The translations under genes and the position numbers were made by a program. Shown piece after piece: positions 8,034-15,696 of a DNA stretch of 64,000 nt. Source of the DNA: Acetomicrobium sp. UBA5826 (GTDB lineage Bacteria; Synergistota; Synergistia; Synergistales; Acetomicrobiaceae); assembly GCF_002433005.1 (NCBI RefSeq), contig NZ_DJHF01000021.1, positions 238 to 64,237 on the forward strand, read 5' to 3'. The notes beneath the pieces were generated by a model that made no database searches, was not told the origin of the DNA, and saw only the letters and a program-made list of their open reading frames with translations. Every line of letters begins with the position of its first letter. Position 1 is the first letter of the stretch.

Positions 8034-9395
8034 CTATCCGCCTAACTTGAGCAGCTTTATGGCAATGTTGAAGTAAACCATCAGCGACGTGATATCCACC
8101 ACGGTGGTTATAAGGGGGGCGGAAAAGACGGCCGGATCCAGTCTGAAGGCCCTCCCGACGATGGGAAGTATGGCACCGATGGTGGAGCTTACGATCAAAA
8201 CCACCGTTACGGTTACGGCGACGACAGCTGCGACGCCAGTTGAACCGCTGACCGTCCAGGCGAAGAAATACCCGATCGTTCCCATCACGATTCCGATGAG
8301 GGCGCTTACGCGAAGCTCCTTGAAGAGTATGACGGCTATGTCCTGGACCGTGATCTCGCCAAGGGCAAGGCCCCTTATGATGAGAGAAGAAGCCTGGGTC
8401 CCGGAATTGCCTCCCACTCCCGCAAGCAGGGGCATGAAAAAAGTAAGGGCCACGACGCTGCTTAAAACTCCCTCGTAATGTTTCAGGATGTTGCTCGTCA
8501 CTGCCTGTGTTGCGAAAAGAACCACGAGCCAGCCGATGCGCTTGCTGAAAAGCGTCGTCAATGTCGATTCTAAGTAGGGCAGGTCCAAAGGCTGGCTTCC
8601 ACCCAGCCTGTGAATGTCTTCAGTGTCCTCTTCCTCGATGACGTCCATGATGTCGTCGGCCGTGATGACGCCTACGAGGCGACCCTGTTCGTTCACCACT
8701 GGTAGTATCATGAGGTCGTACTGGCTCATGAGCTTAGCAGCCTCTTCCTGATCCGCCGTAGCTAAAACCGTTATGATGTTGGTGTGCATTACCTCTTCAA
8801 CCTTTGTCTTGGGCTCGTTTAATAAAAGCTCCTTCAGGGAGAGGACGCCGACAAGCTTGCCCACGGCATCTACGATGTATATGTAGTTTGTCACGCTTTG
8901 TTTTCTGCCGACCTTTCTGAAGTGTTCTATCACCCGCTCTATAGTCCAGTATTGCCTGGCCTGGATGTAGTCCAGGGACATTATGCCCCCGGCGGAATCC
9001 TCGGGATAGGACATGAGAAACTTTATGCTTTCGAGATACTCCCGGGGAATCATGGCCATGATCTCCTGGGCTTTGTTGGGGTGTATGGCCATAAGCAGGT
9101 CGGCTATAGCATCTCGCCCCATAGCGGCGATTATTTTGCTTGCTGACTCTTCGTCCAGATGATCGAGGAGCCTGTATTGGTCGTCGTAATCAAGGTGCTC
9201 CAAAGCCTCAGCTGCTGCCTCCGGCAGAGTGAGAGAGAGGATGACGAGCTGTTCGGACTCTTCGAGTTCGTCCAGGAGCGCGCCAATCTCATAGGGGTGA
9301 AGCTCCTCCAGATAAAGGCGCAAAGCTTCCAGGTCCTGTTTTTCGAGCATTTCTTCGACCGTTTCCTTGAAGAAATCGATGTTTCTCTGTTCCAT
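8034..9395 (-). CDS. mgtE: Magnesium transporter/channel MgtE
   Basis: A 453-residue MgtE protein, the gated Mg2+ channel of the inner membrane. The order is: cytoplasmic N-domain of repeated helical hairpins (residues about 1-120; DLEALRLYLEELHPYEIGAL), two CBS domains (about 130-250; IITVLATADQEEAAKLMSQY, ITADDIMDVIEEEDTEDIHR), a plug helix and five membrane segments (about 280-453) with GGNSGTQASSLIIRGLALGE, the pore signature. The start at 9395 (MEQRNIDFF) is chosen over the in-frame start at 9434, because GGGAGGTGA lies 7 nt before it. It is monocistronic with a very long upstream region. Confidence 0.95.
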   Translation of the reverse strand: MEQRNIDFFKETVEEMLEKQDLEALRLYLEELHPYEIGALLDELEESEQLVILSLTLPEAAAEALEHLDYDDQYRLLDHLDEESASKIIAAMGRDAIADLLMAIHPNKAQEIMAMIPREYLESIKFLMSYPEDSAGGIMSLDYIQARQYWTIERVIEHFRKVGRKQSVTNYIYIVDAVGKLVGVLSLKELLLNEPKTKVEEVMHTNIITVLATADQEEAAKLMSQYDLMILPVVNEQGRLVGVITADDIMDVIEEEDTEDIHRLGGSQPLDLPYLESTLTTLFSKRIGWLVVLFATQAVTSNILKHYEGVLSSVVALTFFMPLLAGVGGNSGTQASSLIIRGLALGEITVQDIAVILFKELRVSALIGIVMGTIGYFFAWTVSGSTGVAAVVAVTVTVVLIVSSTIGAILPIVGRAFRLDPAVFSAPLITTVVDITSLMVYFNIAIKLLKLGG

Positions 9396-9984
9396 GCAAA
9401 TCACCTCCCAGAGAGCTTTTTGGTTAAAGGGCAAAGGAATACGGAGGCAACATTACGTTGCCCAAGCCGATTGCCCAGGGCCTTCAAAGGTTGCTCTCGT
9501 CTTATCGGAAGGTTCTGCCGCTTATTTGGGAAACGCTTTGAACGGAGGCTATCGAGAGTATCGAGAGGCTGAAGCTGTCAAAGCGGCGGCAGTGTAGCTG
9601 CGACCTTCCGAAGGAAGAAGAGCGCGCTTGAGGCGATGTCCTTCATTTAAAAACGTAACTTCATCCTTCATTGCACTGTACCGACGACTACCGGGTCCAG
9701 CGTCCACGCACTGCCACCACCTTTCTTGTGAATGGAATTCAAAAACCGTAGTTAGCCTAACATATATAATGAAATTTTGCATCCCCCTTACCGTAAATAT
9801 TTTGATAGCTCTTCCTGACATGTATACATAGACATAGAGGCTTTGCGTATATAATATACATGTAATTATGGAATAAATACACATGCGGAGGTGATGCCCG
9901 AGGTTAGAGCAGGTCGGATCGGTTGTGTTCGCATTATTTTACTCATTTAAGTTATCATTATAACAAATGATAGGAGGTCTTTTG
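9396..9984. other. Long intergenic region between mgtE and the symporter gene
   Basis: About 590 bp between divergent genes. The mgtE-proximal 350 bp are GC-rich and structured: GGCAAC/GTTGCC form a hairpin near 9453-9470, and ATCGAGA occurs twice in tandem near 9550-9565. I looked for the Mg2+ (M-box) aptamer core on the minus strand and did not find its conserved AGGTGAGGC element, so no riboswitch is called. The symporter-proximal part is AT-rich; a TATAAT near 9852 could serve the + strand gene, but no good -35 accompanies it. Confidence 0.4.
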
Positions 9985-11187
9985 ATGTTTAAGAGGATGG
10001 GCTTACTGCCAAGGCTGATCATAGCCATTATTTGCGGTATATTGATCGGGAAATATTTTCCCCAGTGGTGTGTCGGGCTTCTTGCCACCTTCAACGGCAT
10101 TTTCGGAAATTTCCTGGGGTTTGTCATTCCCCTCATTATCCTCGGATTTGTCGCCCCCGGCATAGCAGATCTGGGCAAGGGAGCGGGAAAGCTCCTTGGG
10201 ATGACGGTCGCGTTTGCCTACGGTTCTACTATACTGGCTGGCCTTTTTGCCTTCTTTGTCGGGACTAATATTATGCCTAAGATAATCAACTTCGCCTCCG
10301 ACATAATGGCCACCAACCCCGAAGAGCACCTGTTGCCTCCCTATTTTACGATCGACATGCCGCCGCTCATGGGCGTGATGACGGCTATTCTGCTGGCTTT
10401 TATCCTCGGGATCGGCATATCCGCCCTGAAAGAAAAAACCCTCTACAACGTAACGGTCGAATTCCAAAAGATCGTGAGCATGATCATTGCTTACGTGGTA
10501 ATTCCCCTACTTCCCTTTCACGTGGCGGGCATATTTGCGAACATGACCCATGCTGGAGAAGTGGGCAGGATAATGTCCGTTTTCGGCAAAGTCTTTCTGC
10601 TCGTCATCGCTTCCCATCTCATATTGTTAATTGTCTATTTTGCCATAGCCTGCGCCTACGGAGGCAAAAACTTCTTTCAGTGCCTTAAAAACCAGATTCC
10701 CGGCTATGTTACTGCTTTAGGAACGCAGTCCTCGGCTGCTACGATTCCCATAAACGTCCAGTGCGCCGAAAGAAACGGCGTTTCCAAGGCGGTAAGGGAC
10801 TTCGTCATACCCCTTTGCGCCACCATACATCTGGCAGGTTCTACGATAACGATCACAATGTGCTCCCTGGCGGTCATGATGCTTCATGGAACGCAGTTTA
10901 CCTTTGCCTCCATGGTCGGCTTTATTGCCATGCTTGGCATTACCATGGTCGCAGCTCCCGGCGTTCCCGGCGGAGCCGTGATGGCTGCCCTAGGCGTGCT
11001 GGAAAGTATGCTCGGCTTTAGCGAGGCCCAGCTCGGCCTGATGATAGCCCTTTACATCGCACAAGACAGCTTCGGAACGGCCTGCAACGTTTCGGGAGAC
11101 AACGCTATCGCCATAGTCGTCGACAAAATCGCCTCTAAGATGAAGATGGGCGTAAGGCGAGAAGAATCGCAGTTTGTAGGAAAGTAA
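9985..11187 (+). CDS. Dicarboxylate/amino-acid:cation symporter (DAACS family)
   Basis: A 400-residue sodium or proton symporter of the DAACS (GltP/DctA/SstT-like) family. Hallmarks are GTQSSAATIPINVQCAERNG (serine-rich re-entrant loop HP1), then FVIPLCATIHLAGSTITITM (TM7 region), and PGVPGGAVMAALGVLESM with the substrate-binding TM8 sequence ending SFGTACNVSGDNAIAIVVDK. The start at 9985 is preferred over 9967 because AGGAGGT precedes it by 7 nt. It could import glutamate, aspartate, serine or a dicarboxylate; glutamate would be relevant to the methanofuran genes downstream, but that link is speculative. Confidence 0.9.
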   Translation: MFKRMGLLPRLIIAIICGILIGKYFPQWCVGLLATFNGIFGNFLGFVIPLIILGFVAPGIADLGKGAGKLLGMTVAFAYGSTILAGLFAFFVGTNIMPKIINFASDIMATNPEEHLLPPYFTIDMPPLMGVMTAILLAFILGIGISALKEKTLYNVTVEFQKIVSMIIAYVVIPLLPFHVAGIFANMTHAGEVGRIMSVFGKVFLLVIASHLILLIVYFAIACAYGGKNFFQCLKNQIPGYVTALGTQSSAATIPINVQCAERNGVSKAVRDFVIPLCATIHLAGSTITITMCSLAVMMLHGTQFTFASMVGFIAMLGITMVAAPGVPGGAVMAALGVLESMLGFSEAQLGLMIALYIAQDSFGTACNVSGDNAIAIVVDKIASKMKMGVRREESQFVGK

Positions 11188-11219
11188 CGACATGATTACA
11201 GAATTAAAAGTTGCATACT

Positions 11220-11262
11220 ACGGCCATGTAAGCCCACGAGGCTGCATGGCCGTCATTTTTTT
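11220..11262 (+). terminator. Terminator after the DAACS symporter
   Basis: ACGGCCATG pairs perfectly with CATGGCCGT across a 16-nt loop and is followed by CATTTTTTT. Confidence 0.85.
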
Positions 11263-11310
11263 ATTGTAATATAAATAATATAGTGTTAGGCTATGTTTAT
11301 ATATTGTTAA

Positions 11311-11484
11311 AACGTTCTTATCGAGCTCATCAACCCCTGCGGTATAAAGGAATTTTCCGTGGCCTCGCTAGATGACTACGTCAAGGGTGTAGATTTTCGC
11401 GAGGTCGTAAAAAAAGTAAAAGAAAAATTCTCTTTAGTTTTTGAAACTAACTTCAAAAAGGAAATATTAGAGGGGATGTCGTAA
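11311..11484 (+). pseudogene. lipB: lipB remnant (octanoyltransferase C-terminus)
   Basis: An open stretch of 57 codons, bounded upstream by an in-frame TAA (11308-11310), reading LIELINPCGIKEFSVASLDD and then KVKEKFSLVFETNFK. The LINPCGI....SL motif and the following F...F helix match the C-terminal end of lipoyl(octanoyl) transferase LipB; the catalytic core (about 150 residues) is absent. It has no start of its own. Its last codons overlap the ribosome-binding site (AGAGGGGATG) of the next gene, which may explain why this piece survived a deletion. Confidence 0.7.
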
Positions 11485-11486
11485 AT

Positions 11487-12224
11487 TTGCAAGTTATCCC
11501 GGTAATGGATCTTTTGGATGGTTTAATCGTGCGAGCATACAGGGGAGAGAGGAACAAATATCGCCCTATGGAAAGTCCTTTGGTAAATTCGCCCCATCCT
11601 GTGGAAGTGGCAAAGGCGTTGCTTTACGTAACAGGAGGAAGTGACCTTTACGTCGCTGATCTCAACGCCATTCAAGACATGGGAGATAATCTCGAGGTTT
11701 TGAGAAAAGTGCGGGAAGAGACAATGGCAACCCTTTGGATAGATGCGGGAACAGGAAGCTTGGATGAAGTGCTTTACCTGATGTCCGAGATCCCATCCTG
11801 CAAGGTTGTCGTTGGCTCTGAGACGCTTGAAAGCAGCGTCGAATTTGAAAGGATAAGCAAAGCATGTCAAGAGGATCGTATGATCTTCAGCCTGGACATG
11901 AAGAAAGGCAGTATCCTGACTCGCAGCGAATCGCCCCTTGCAGGCAAGACTTTAGAGGAGGGAATTGATCTATTGAGGTTGGCGGGCTGGAGGAGGGTTA
12001 TCCTGCTTACGTTGGATGGCGTTGGGACGGGGAGGGGATTGCCATTGAAGATGTATGAAAGAGCGACGCGAATGGCGCCCGATATGAGCTTTTACGGCGG
12101 TGGAGGGTTTAAGTCCAAGGACGAGCTTTTTGACATAAAGAAGTCGAACATGGCGGGGGTGCTTGTGGCTACAGCACTTCATGAAGGATGGATCAATAAA
12201 AAGGACATAAAGGAGCTTGCGTAA
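11487..12224 (+). CDS. HisA/HisF-related TIM-barrel protein of the methanofuran cluster
   Basis: A 245-residue protein resembling HisA (MQVIPVMDLLDGLIVRAYRG at the N-terminus; LWIDAGTGS; DLYVADLNAI; FYGGGGFKSKDEL near the C-terminus). It is not a canonical histidine isomerase: the company is methanofuran genes, and a divergent HisA/HisF-related family is known from methanogenic and other archaea. I infer a role in C1-cofactor synthesis, with the reaction unknown. Start TTG at 11487 with AGGGGATG upstream; its stop overlaps the ATG of mfnB by one base (TAATG), so the two are translationally coupled. Confidence 0.75.
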   Translation: MQVIPVMDLLDGLIVRAYRGERNKYRPMESPLVNSPHPVEVAKALLYVTGGSDLYVADLNAIQDMGDNLEVLRKVREETMATLWIDAGTGSLDEVLYLMSEIPSCKVVVGSETLESSVEFERISKACQEDRMIFSLDMKKGSILTRSESPLAGKTLEEGIDLLRLAGWRRVILLTLDGVGTGRGLPLKMYERATRMAPDMSFYGGGGFKSKDELFDIKKSNMAGVLVATALHEGWINKKDIKELA

Positions 12225-12979
12225 TGAATTCATTATTTCCTGATAGAACGGCATTTTTGGCAAGCGTCGTCTCAAAGGAAGAAGCTATTGTGGCACTGAA
12301 AGCCCATATTGACGTGGTAGACGTAAAAAACCCAGCGGAAGGGGCTTTGGGGGCAGCCTTGCCGGAGACGATAAGCGAGATACGAGGCGTCGTCCCCAAG
12401 ACAATCCCCGTGAGCGCCGCCATCGGAGACATGCCCTATCTTCCGGGCACGGCAGCGCTTGCGGCCATTGGAGCAGCCCAGGCGGGGGCTTCGATCATTA
12501 AAGTGGGCCTTTATGGAGCTAAAACTCCGGATGAAGTCCTGAAGCTGCTTTTTTCGGTATCGACTGCGTTAAAAAAGTATTGCCCAGAATTTTCATTGGT
12601 TGTCGGAGCTTACGCGGATGCTCAATTTTTTGGCGGCATAGACTTTCTCGCTGTCCCGTCCATGGCGGCAGAGGCAAAAGCTGCAGGTTGTCTTCTTGAT
12701 ACTTTTGATAAATCCTTCGGCCACAATTTGCTTGAGATTGCCTCCATGGAGGGGGTAAGGGATTTTGTCTCGGCCTGCAGGAAGTGGGGCCTTTTTTCTG
12801 CCTTGGCTGGTTCTTTAAAACTCGAAGATATACCTTTATTATTGCCCCTTAAGCCTGATTACCTGGGCTTTAGAGGCGCGCTTTGCGAAGGGGGTCGGTC
12901 GGGCAAGCTTTCGTCAAGAAAGGTCCTGGAAATTTCGTCGCTCATTGCAGGCGAAAGCAGCACCTGTCGCCGCTGCTGA
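12224..12979 (+). CDS. mfnB: (5-formylfuran-3-yl)methyl phosphate synthase MfnB
   Basis: A 251-residue DUF556/MfnB protein. In Methanocaldococcus the family condenses two glyceraldehyde 3-phosphate molecules into 4-(hydroxymethyl)-2-furancarboxaldehyde phosphate, the furan ring of methanofuran. Visible marks are VVDVKNPAEGALGA (Asp33 and Lys35, aligning with the catalytic Schiff-base region), the pair IPVSAAIGD, IIKVGLYG (Lys93) and LLDTFDKSFGHN. The gene is coupled to the HisA-related gene upstream and overlaps mfnE tail-to-tail by 38 bp. Confidence 0.85.
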   Translation: MNSLFPDRTAFLASVVSKEEAIVALKAHIDVVDVKNPAEGALGAALPETISEIRGVVPKTIPVSAAIGDMPYLPGTAALAAIGAAQAGASIIKVGLYGAKTPDEVLKLLFSVSTALKKYCPEFSLVVGAYADAQFFGGIDFLAVPSMAAEAKAAGCLLDTFDKSFGHNLLEIASMEGVRDFVSACRKWGLFSALAGSLKLEDIPLLLPLKPDYLGFRGALCEGGRSGKLSSRKVLEISSLIAGESSTCRRC

Positions 12980-13553
12980 CGGTGTTTTGTAGCGAAAGCT
13001 TCTTACTTCCGTCGCACAGCCAGACCTCTCCATTGTAGCGGGAAAGGAACCGGAAGAACATTGGATCGACCCAACTTGTGCCCCTAAGGTCCTTCACGTC
13101 ATAGGGAGGAATGTTGTCTTTAAGCAAGACAAGTCTTGAGGCGTCGAAGGCTGCGGCGATAAAGCAGGCCAAGCTGTCAGAGGTTGTTTCCCAGCTTTCG
13201 GGTATTCCTCTTTGCTCCCTAAGCCAGCTAGATGGCAAAAATATAGGGATCTTTCCTGAAAGCCAGGCCTTTGATATATCTTCTTTGCCGTAGGCCGTTA
13301 CGGAGTGTGGTACCTTTTCGGCAAGCACGTATCCAAATTGGTCCATCGCCAGCACGGCCATCCAGTGAGAAGTGAAAGCCGCTAGCTTCCATTGCCTGTC
13401 GCATAGGCGCACCTCATCGGCAAATTTACCGCCTCCCGGTACCACTATGGATTTGTGGCCTCGCAGTGACTCGCTTAAATTTCTGCATATCTCAAGAAAT
13501 CGTGGCAGCCTTTCAAGGCTTCCGCCAAATTTTACTACGACTTCGACAGACAT
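12942..13553 (-). CDS. mfnE: Amino-acid-kinase-fold protein, probable MfnE
   Basis: A 203-residue member of the amino-acid kinase superfamily: the N-terminal VVKFGGSLERL phosphate loop, IVVPGGGKFADEVR and a late RLVLLKDNIPP. In methanofuran synthesis MfnE phosphorylates [5-(aminomethyl)furan-3-yl]methyl phosphate to the diphosphate. The assignment rests on the fold together with the neighbours mfnB, mfnF and mfnD. It overlaps the end of mfnF by 19 bp and is the last gene of the operon pfp-mfnD-mfnF-mfnE. Confidence 0.75.
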   Translation of the reverse strand: MSVEVVVKFGGSLERLPRFLEICRNLSESLRGHKSIVVPGGGKFADEVRLCDRQWKLAAFTSHWMAVLAMDQFGYVLAEKVPHSVTAYGKEDISKAWLSGKIPIFLPSSWLREQRGIPESWETTSDSLACFIAAAFDASRLVLLKDNIPPYDVKDLRGTSWVDPMFFRFLSRYNGEVWLCDGSKKLSLQNTVSSGDRCCFRLQ

Positions 13554-14578
13554 GACAGGTAAATGGCCAAATCCTTGGCAGCAGCATAGGCGGGAAAATG
13601 TTTCTTAACCACATCAGGGATGATCGTCTCGGCATTTAAGATTGACAGATTTGTCCGGAGGGCTGCCTGAATTCCTAAGAATTGGCCTGCTCCCGTGACT
13701 GCGGCAGGCCCCTTTACGTGAGGCTCGGAGCAAACTTGATACAGCGCGTCAACTATTAGCCCGATTTGACGTTCCTTCAAATATCCGGCCAATGGCAACA
13801 GATCTTCTGGCTTTGCAAGAGAAGCGTCCGCACATATAAGTCGAGCCAGCCGACGGGCAGCGCCCTCGGTGTTAACGGATCCGCTGTCAGGTGGGGTACA
13901 GCTGTAGTCTTCCGGGTCGATTTCACCTAAAAGAAGGTAGCAGTCTCCCATGACGGCAAAATATTCGTTGGAAGTACGATACCAGTCTCCCCTAAAGGGA
14001 AGCCGTGAGGCTAGGGCGTTGGGATTTGAGCGGATTAAGCCCGTATAGACCAGCTCACCGAAGCGCAGTCTGTCTGTGTCGTTTCTTCCTCTAACGTACA
14101 GGGCATTTTCTTTGATGGGTATTATGTCCGTTGTGGTGCTTCCCACATCTATCCATAATCCGTCGCCGATGGACCTTGCCATTTCGCGGCCTGCCGCTAT
14201 CCAGTTCGTTGCCGCAAAGTTGATCGGATCGTCCATAGCTTTTTCTACCGGCACCCACCTTTCGTTCGTGCCAAGGCACATAAGTTGGATGCTAGGAAAG
14301 GTATCGATGAAAGCCTCCAGCACGAAGCGCACACCTTCAGCTTTTGTGGTGAAACAATCGGAAAGTTCAGCCGTCATGGTGATAGCCATGGCTGTGTTGG
14401 AGAGGGGAATGTCTGAGGCAAGGTACTCAAGCACCGTCGAAAGCTTGTCGGGGTCCTTCCATATCTCAAAGGTCATATCCTTAGAGCTTAAAAAGGCAAA
14501 GTCGCCTGAGATGCAGGCGCACTTACTCTGTACCCCACCAATGTCCCAGCCCACGATCACGTCGTATGGTTTTAGCAT
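13535..14578 (-). CDS. mfnF: Hydantoinase/oxoprolinase-fold protein, probable MfnF
   Basis: A 347-residue ASKHA-type protein related to hydantoinase A and known as the H4MPT-linked C1-transfer pathway protein. Motifs are VIVGWDIGGVQSK at the N-terminus, LWIDVGSTTTDIIPI (phosphate 2-like loop, about 140-155) and AAVTGAGQFLG late in the chain. In archaea MfnF couples the furan diphosphate to gamma-glutamyltyramine, releasing pyrophosphate. It overlaps mfnD by 7 bp and mfnE by 19 bp, a tight operon. True hydantoinase function is unlikely because of size and context. Confidence 0.78.
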   Translation of the reverse strand: MLKPYDVIVGWDIGGVQSKCACISGDFAFLSSKDMTFEIWKDPDKLSTVLEYLASDIPLSNTAMAITMTAELSDCFTTKAEGVRFVLEAFIDTFPSIQLMCLGTNERWVPVEKAMDDPINFAATNWIAAGREMARSIGDGLWIDVGSTTTDIIPIKENALYVRGRNDTDRLRFGELVYTGLIRSNPNALASRLPFRGDWYRTSNEYFAVMGDCYLLLGEIDPEDYSCTPPDSGSVNTEGAARRLARLICADASLAKPEDLLPLAGYLKERQIGLIVDALYQVCSEPHVKGPAAVTGAGQFLGIQAALRTNLSILNAETIIPDVVKKHFPAYAAAKDLAIYLSCLSKS

Positions 14579-15666
14579 GATAAACCCTCCACAGTGAAAT
14601 CAATTTTTGGCACTGCAGGATCTGAGGGAAGCTTGTCGAGGAGACAGGCTTCCCTCAATGTCTCGGCTATGTTCCAAGTTGCAAACTTCCCCAGGAAGGC
14701 CAAAGGCGTAGTAATCCTTGGGTTTACCTCAAGCACCTGGGGGCCCTTCGTAGTCATGATCAGGTCAATTCCAACATATCCCATAAGACCCGGTATCGCG
14801 TCTACGACAGTCTGACTAAGCCCTTGAAGGTATTCCAGGCTTGTGCCTCCGTAGGCAGCATAGTCATCTTCGGAAAGGCCAGTTTTTCCTCCTATGTACC
14901 TGAAGCTTGCGGATTTGCCATCATCGCTTTCGCTTAGGGCGATCTTTTGCTCGTTTACCGAGACGAGATATGCCTTTCCGCTGCCGGTTGCCAAAATAGA
15001 TAAACTGGCTGGGAATCCTTTTATGAATGGCTGAATAATTAAACCTCTTGAATAGGCCTTCTTGGACGTTAAAAATTCATCAAGTTCGATTTTGTTACTA
15101 AGTAAGACACTTCCCTCTCCTCCGGTCCCGCAGGAGGGCTTGACGACAAGAGGAAAACCCCACGACAGAGCCGCCTCTTTTATCGTGGTTTGGTCGCAGA
15201 CTACGGCAAAAGGTGAACACGGCACTCCTTTGCCGGCAAGCAATTCAAGAAGGCGGGCCTTGTCCGATGCTATCTTTACGGCACCTGGGGCTGACCCTAA
15301 AATTATACCGCCGGCCTGAGTCACCTTTAAGGCAAGACGCGCGGATAGCCCCTGTGTCTCTGGGGCAATGAGCACAACGGGCCTGCTGCCGCAAAGCTCA
15401 AACAGTGCCCTTTCTCCTTCGTCATTGTGCACGATGTACTGGTTTTGCCCTTCGGTAGGGTCAAAGGCGGAGGAGAACCTTTCGTTCAAGATCAAAAGGG
15501 GCTTTATGTAATCCAGACGAGAAAAACAGGAAAGCATCGTCTTCGCCATAAAGAGGCCTTCATTTGCAAACGATCTGTCGTTTTTTCCTTTAGTTTCGCC
15601 CGACGAAAAATGTTCGTATATTATTACCTGCCGATACGAGCCTGATACATTTCTTAAAAATGGCAA
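14572..15666 (-). CDS. mfnD: ATP-grasp ligase, probable tyramine-glutamate ligase MfnD
   Basis: A 364-residue ATP-grasp enzyme: KARLLELLAGKGVP, FPLVVKPSCGTGGEGSVLL (ATP-binding lysine and glycine loop) and GYVGIDLIMTTKGPQVLEVN with the metal-binding VLEVNPR ending. MfnD ligates glutamate to tyramine in methanofuran synthesis. The specific role is inferred from the cluster, since the ATP-grasp fold alone covers many ligases. The start is TTG at 15666 with AAGGTGA 5 nt upstream. It follows the PPi-phosphofructokinase gene by 30 bp on the same strand. Confidence 0.75.
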   Translation of the reverse strand: MPFLRNVSGSYRQVIIYEHFSSGETKGKNDRSFANEGLFMAKTMLSCFSRLDYIKPLLILNERFSSAFDPTEGQNQYIVHNDEGERALFELCGSRPVVLIAPETQGLSARLALKVTQAGGIILGSAPGAVKIASDKARLLELLAGKGVPCSPFAVVCDQTTIKEAALSWGFPLVVKPSCGTGGEGSVLLSNKIELDEFLTSKKAYSRGLIIQPFIKGFPASLSILATGSGKAYLVSVNEQKIALSESDDGKSASFRYIGGKTGLSEDDYAAYGGTSLEYLQGLSQTVVDAIPGLMGYVGIDLIMTTKGPQVLEVNPRITTPLAFLGKFATWNIAETLREACLLDKLPSDPAVPKIDFTVEGLSC

Positions 15667-15696
15667 TATATCACCTTAAGCAGCATCATCGACGTA

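Noticed and set aside
9396..9760. M-box Mg2+ riboswitch upstream of mgtE
   Set aside because: The conserved core (AGGTGAGGC and following elements) was not found on the minus strand.
13535..14578. True ATP-dependent hydantoinase (HyuA)
   Set aside because: It is half the usual size, has no HyuB partner and lies within methanofuran genes.
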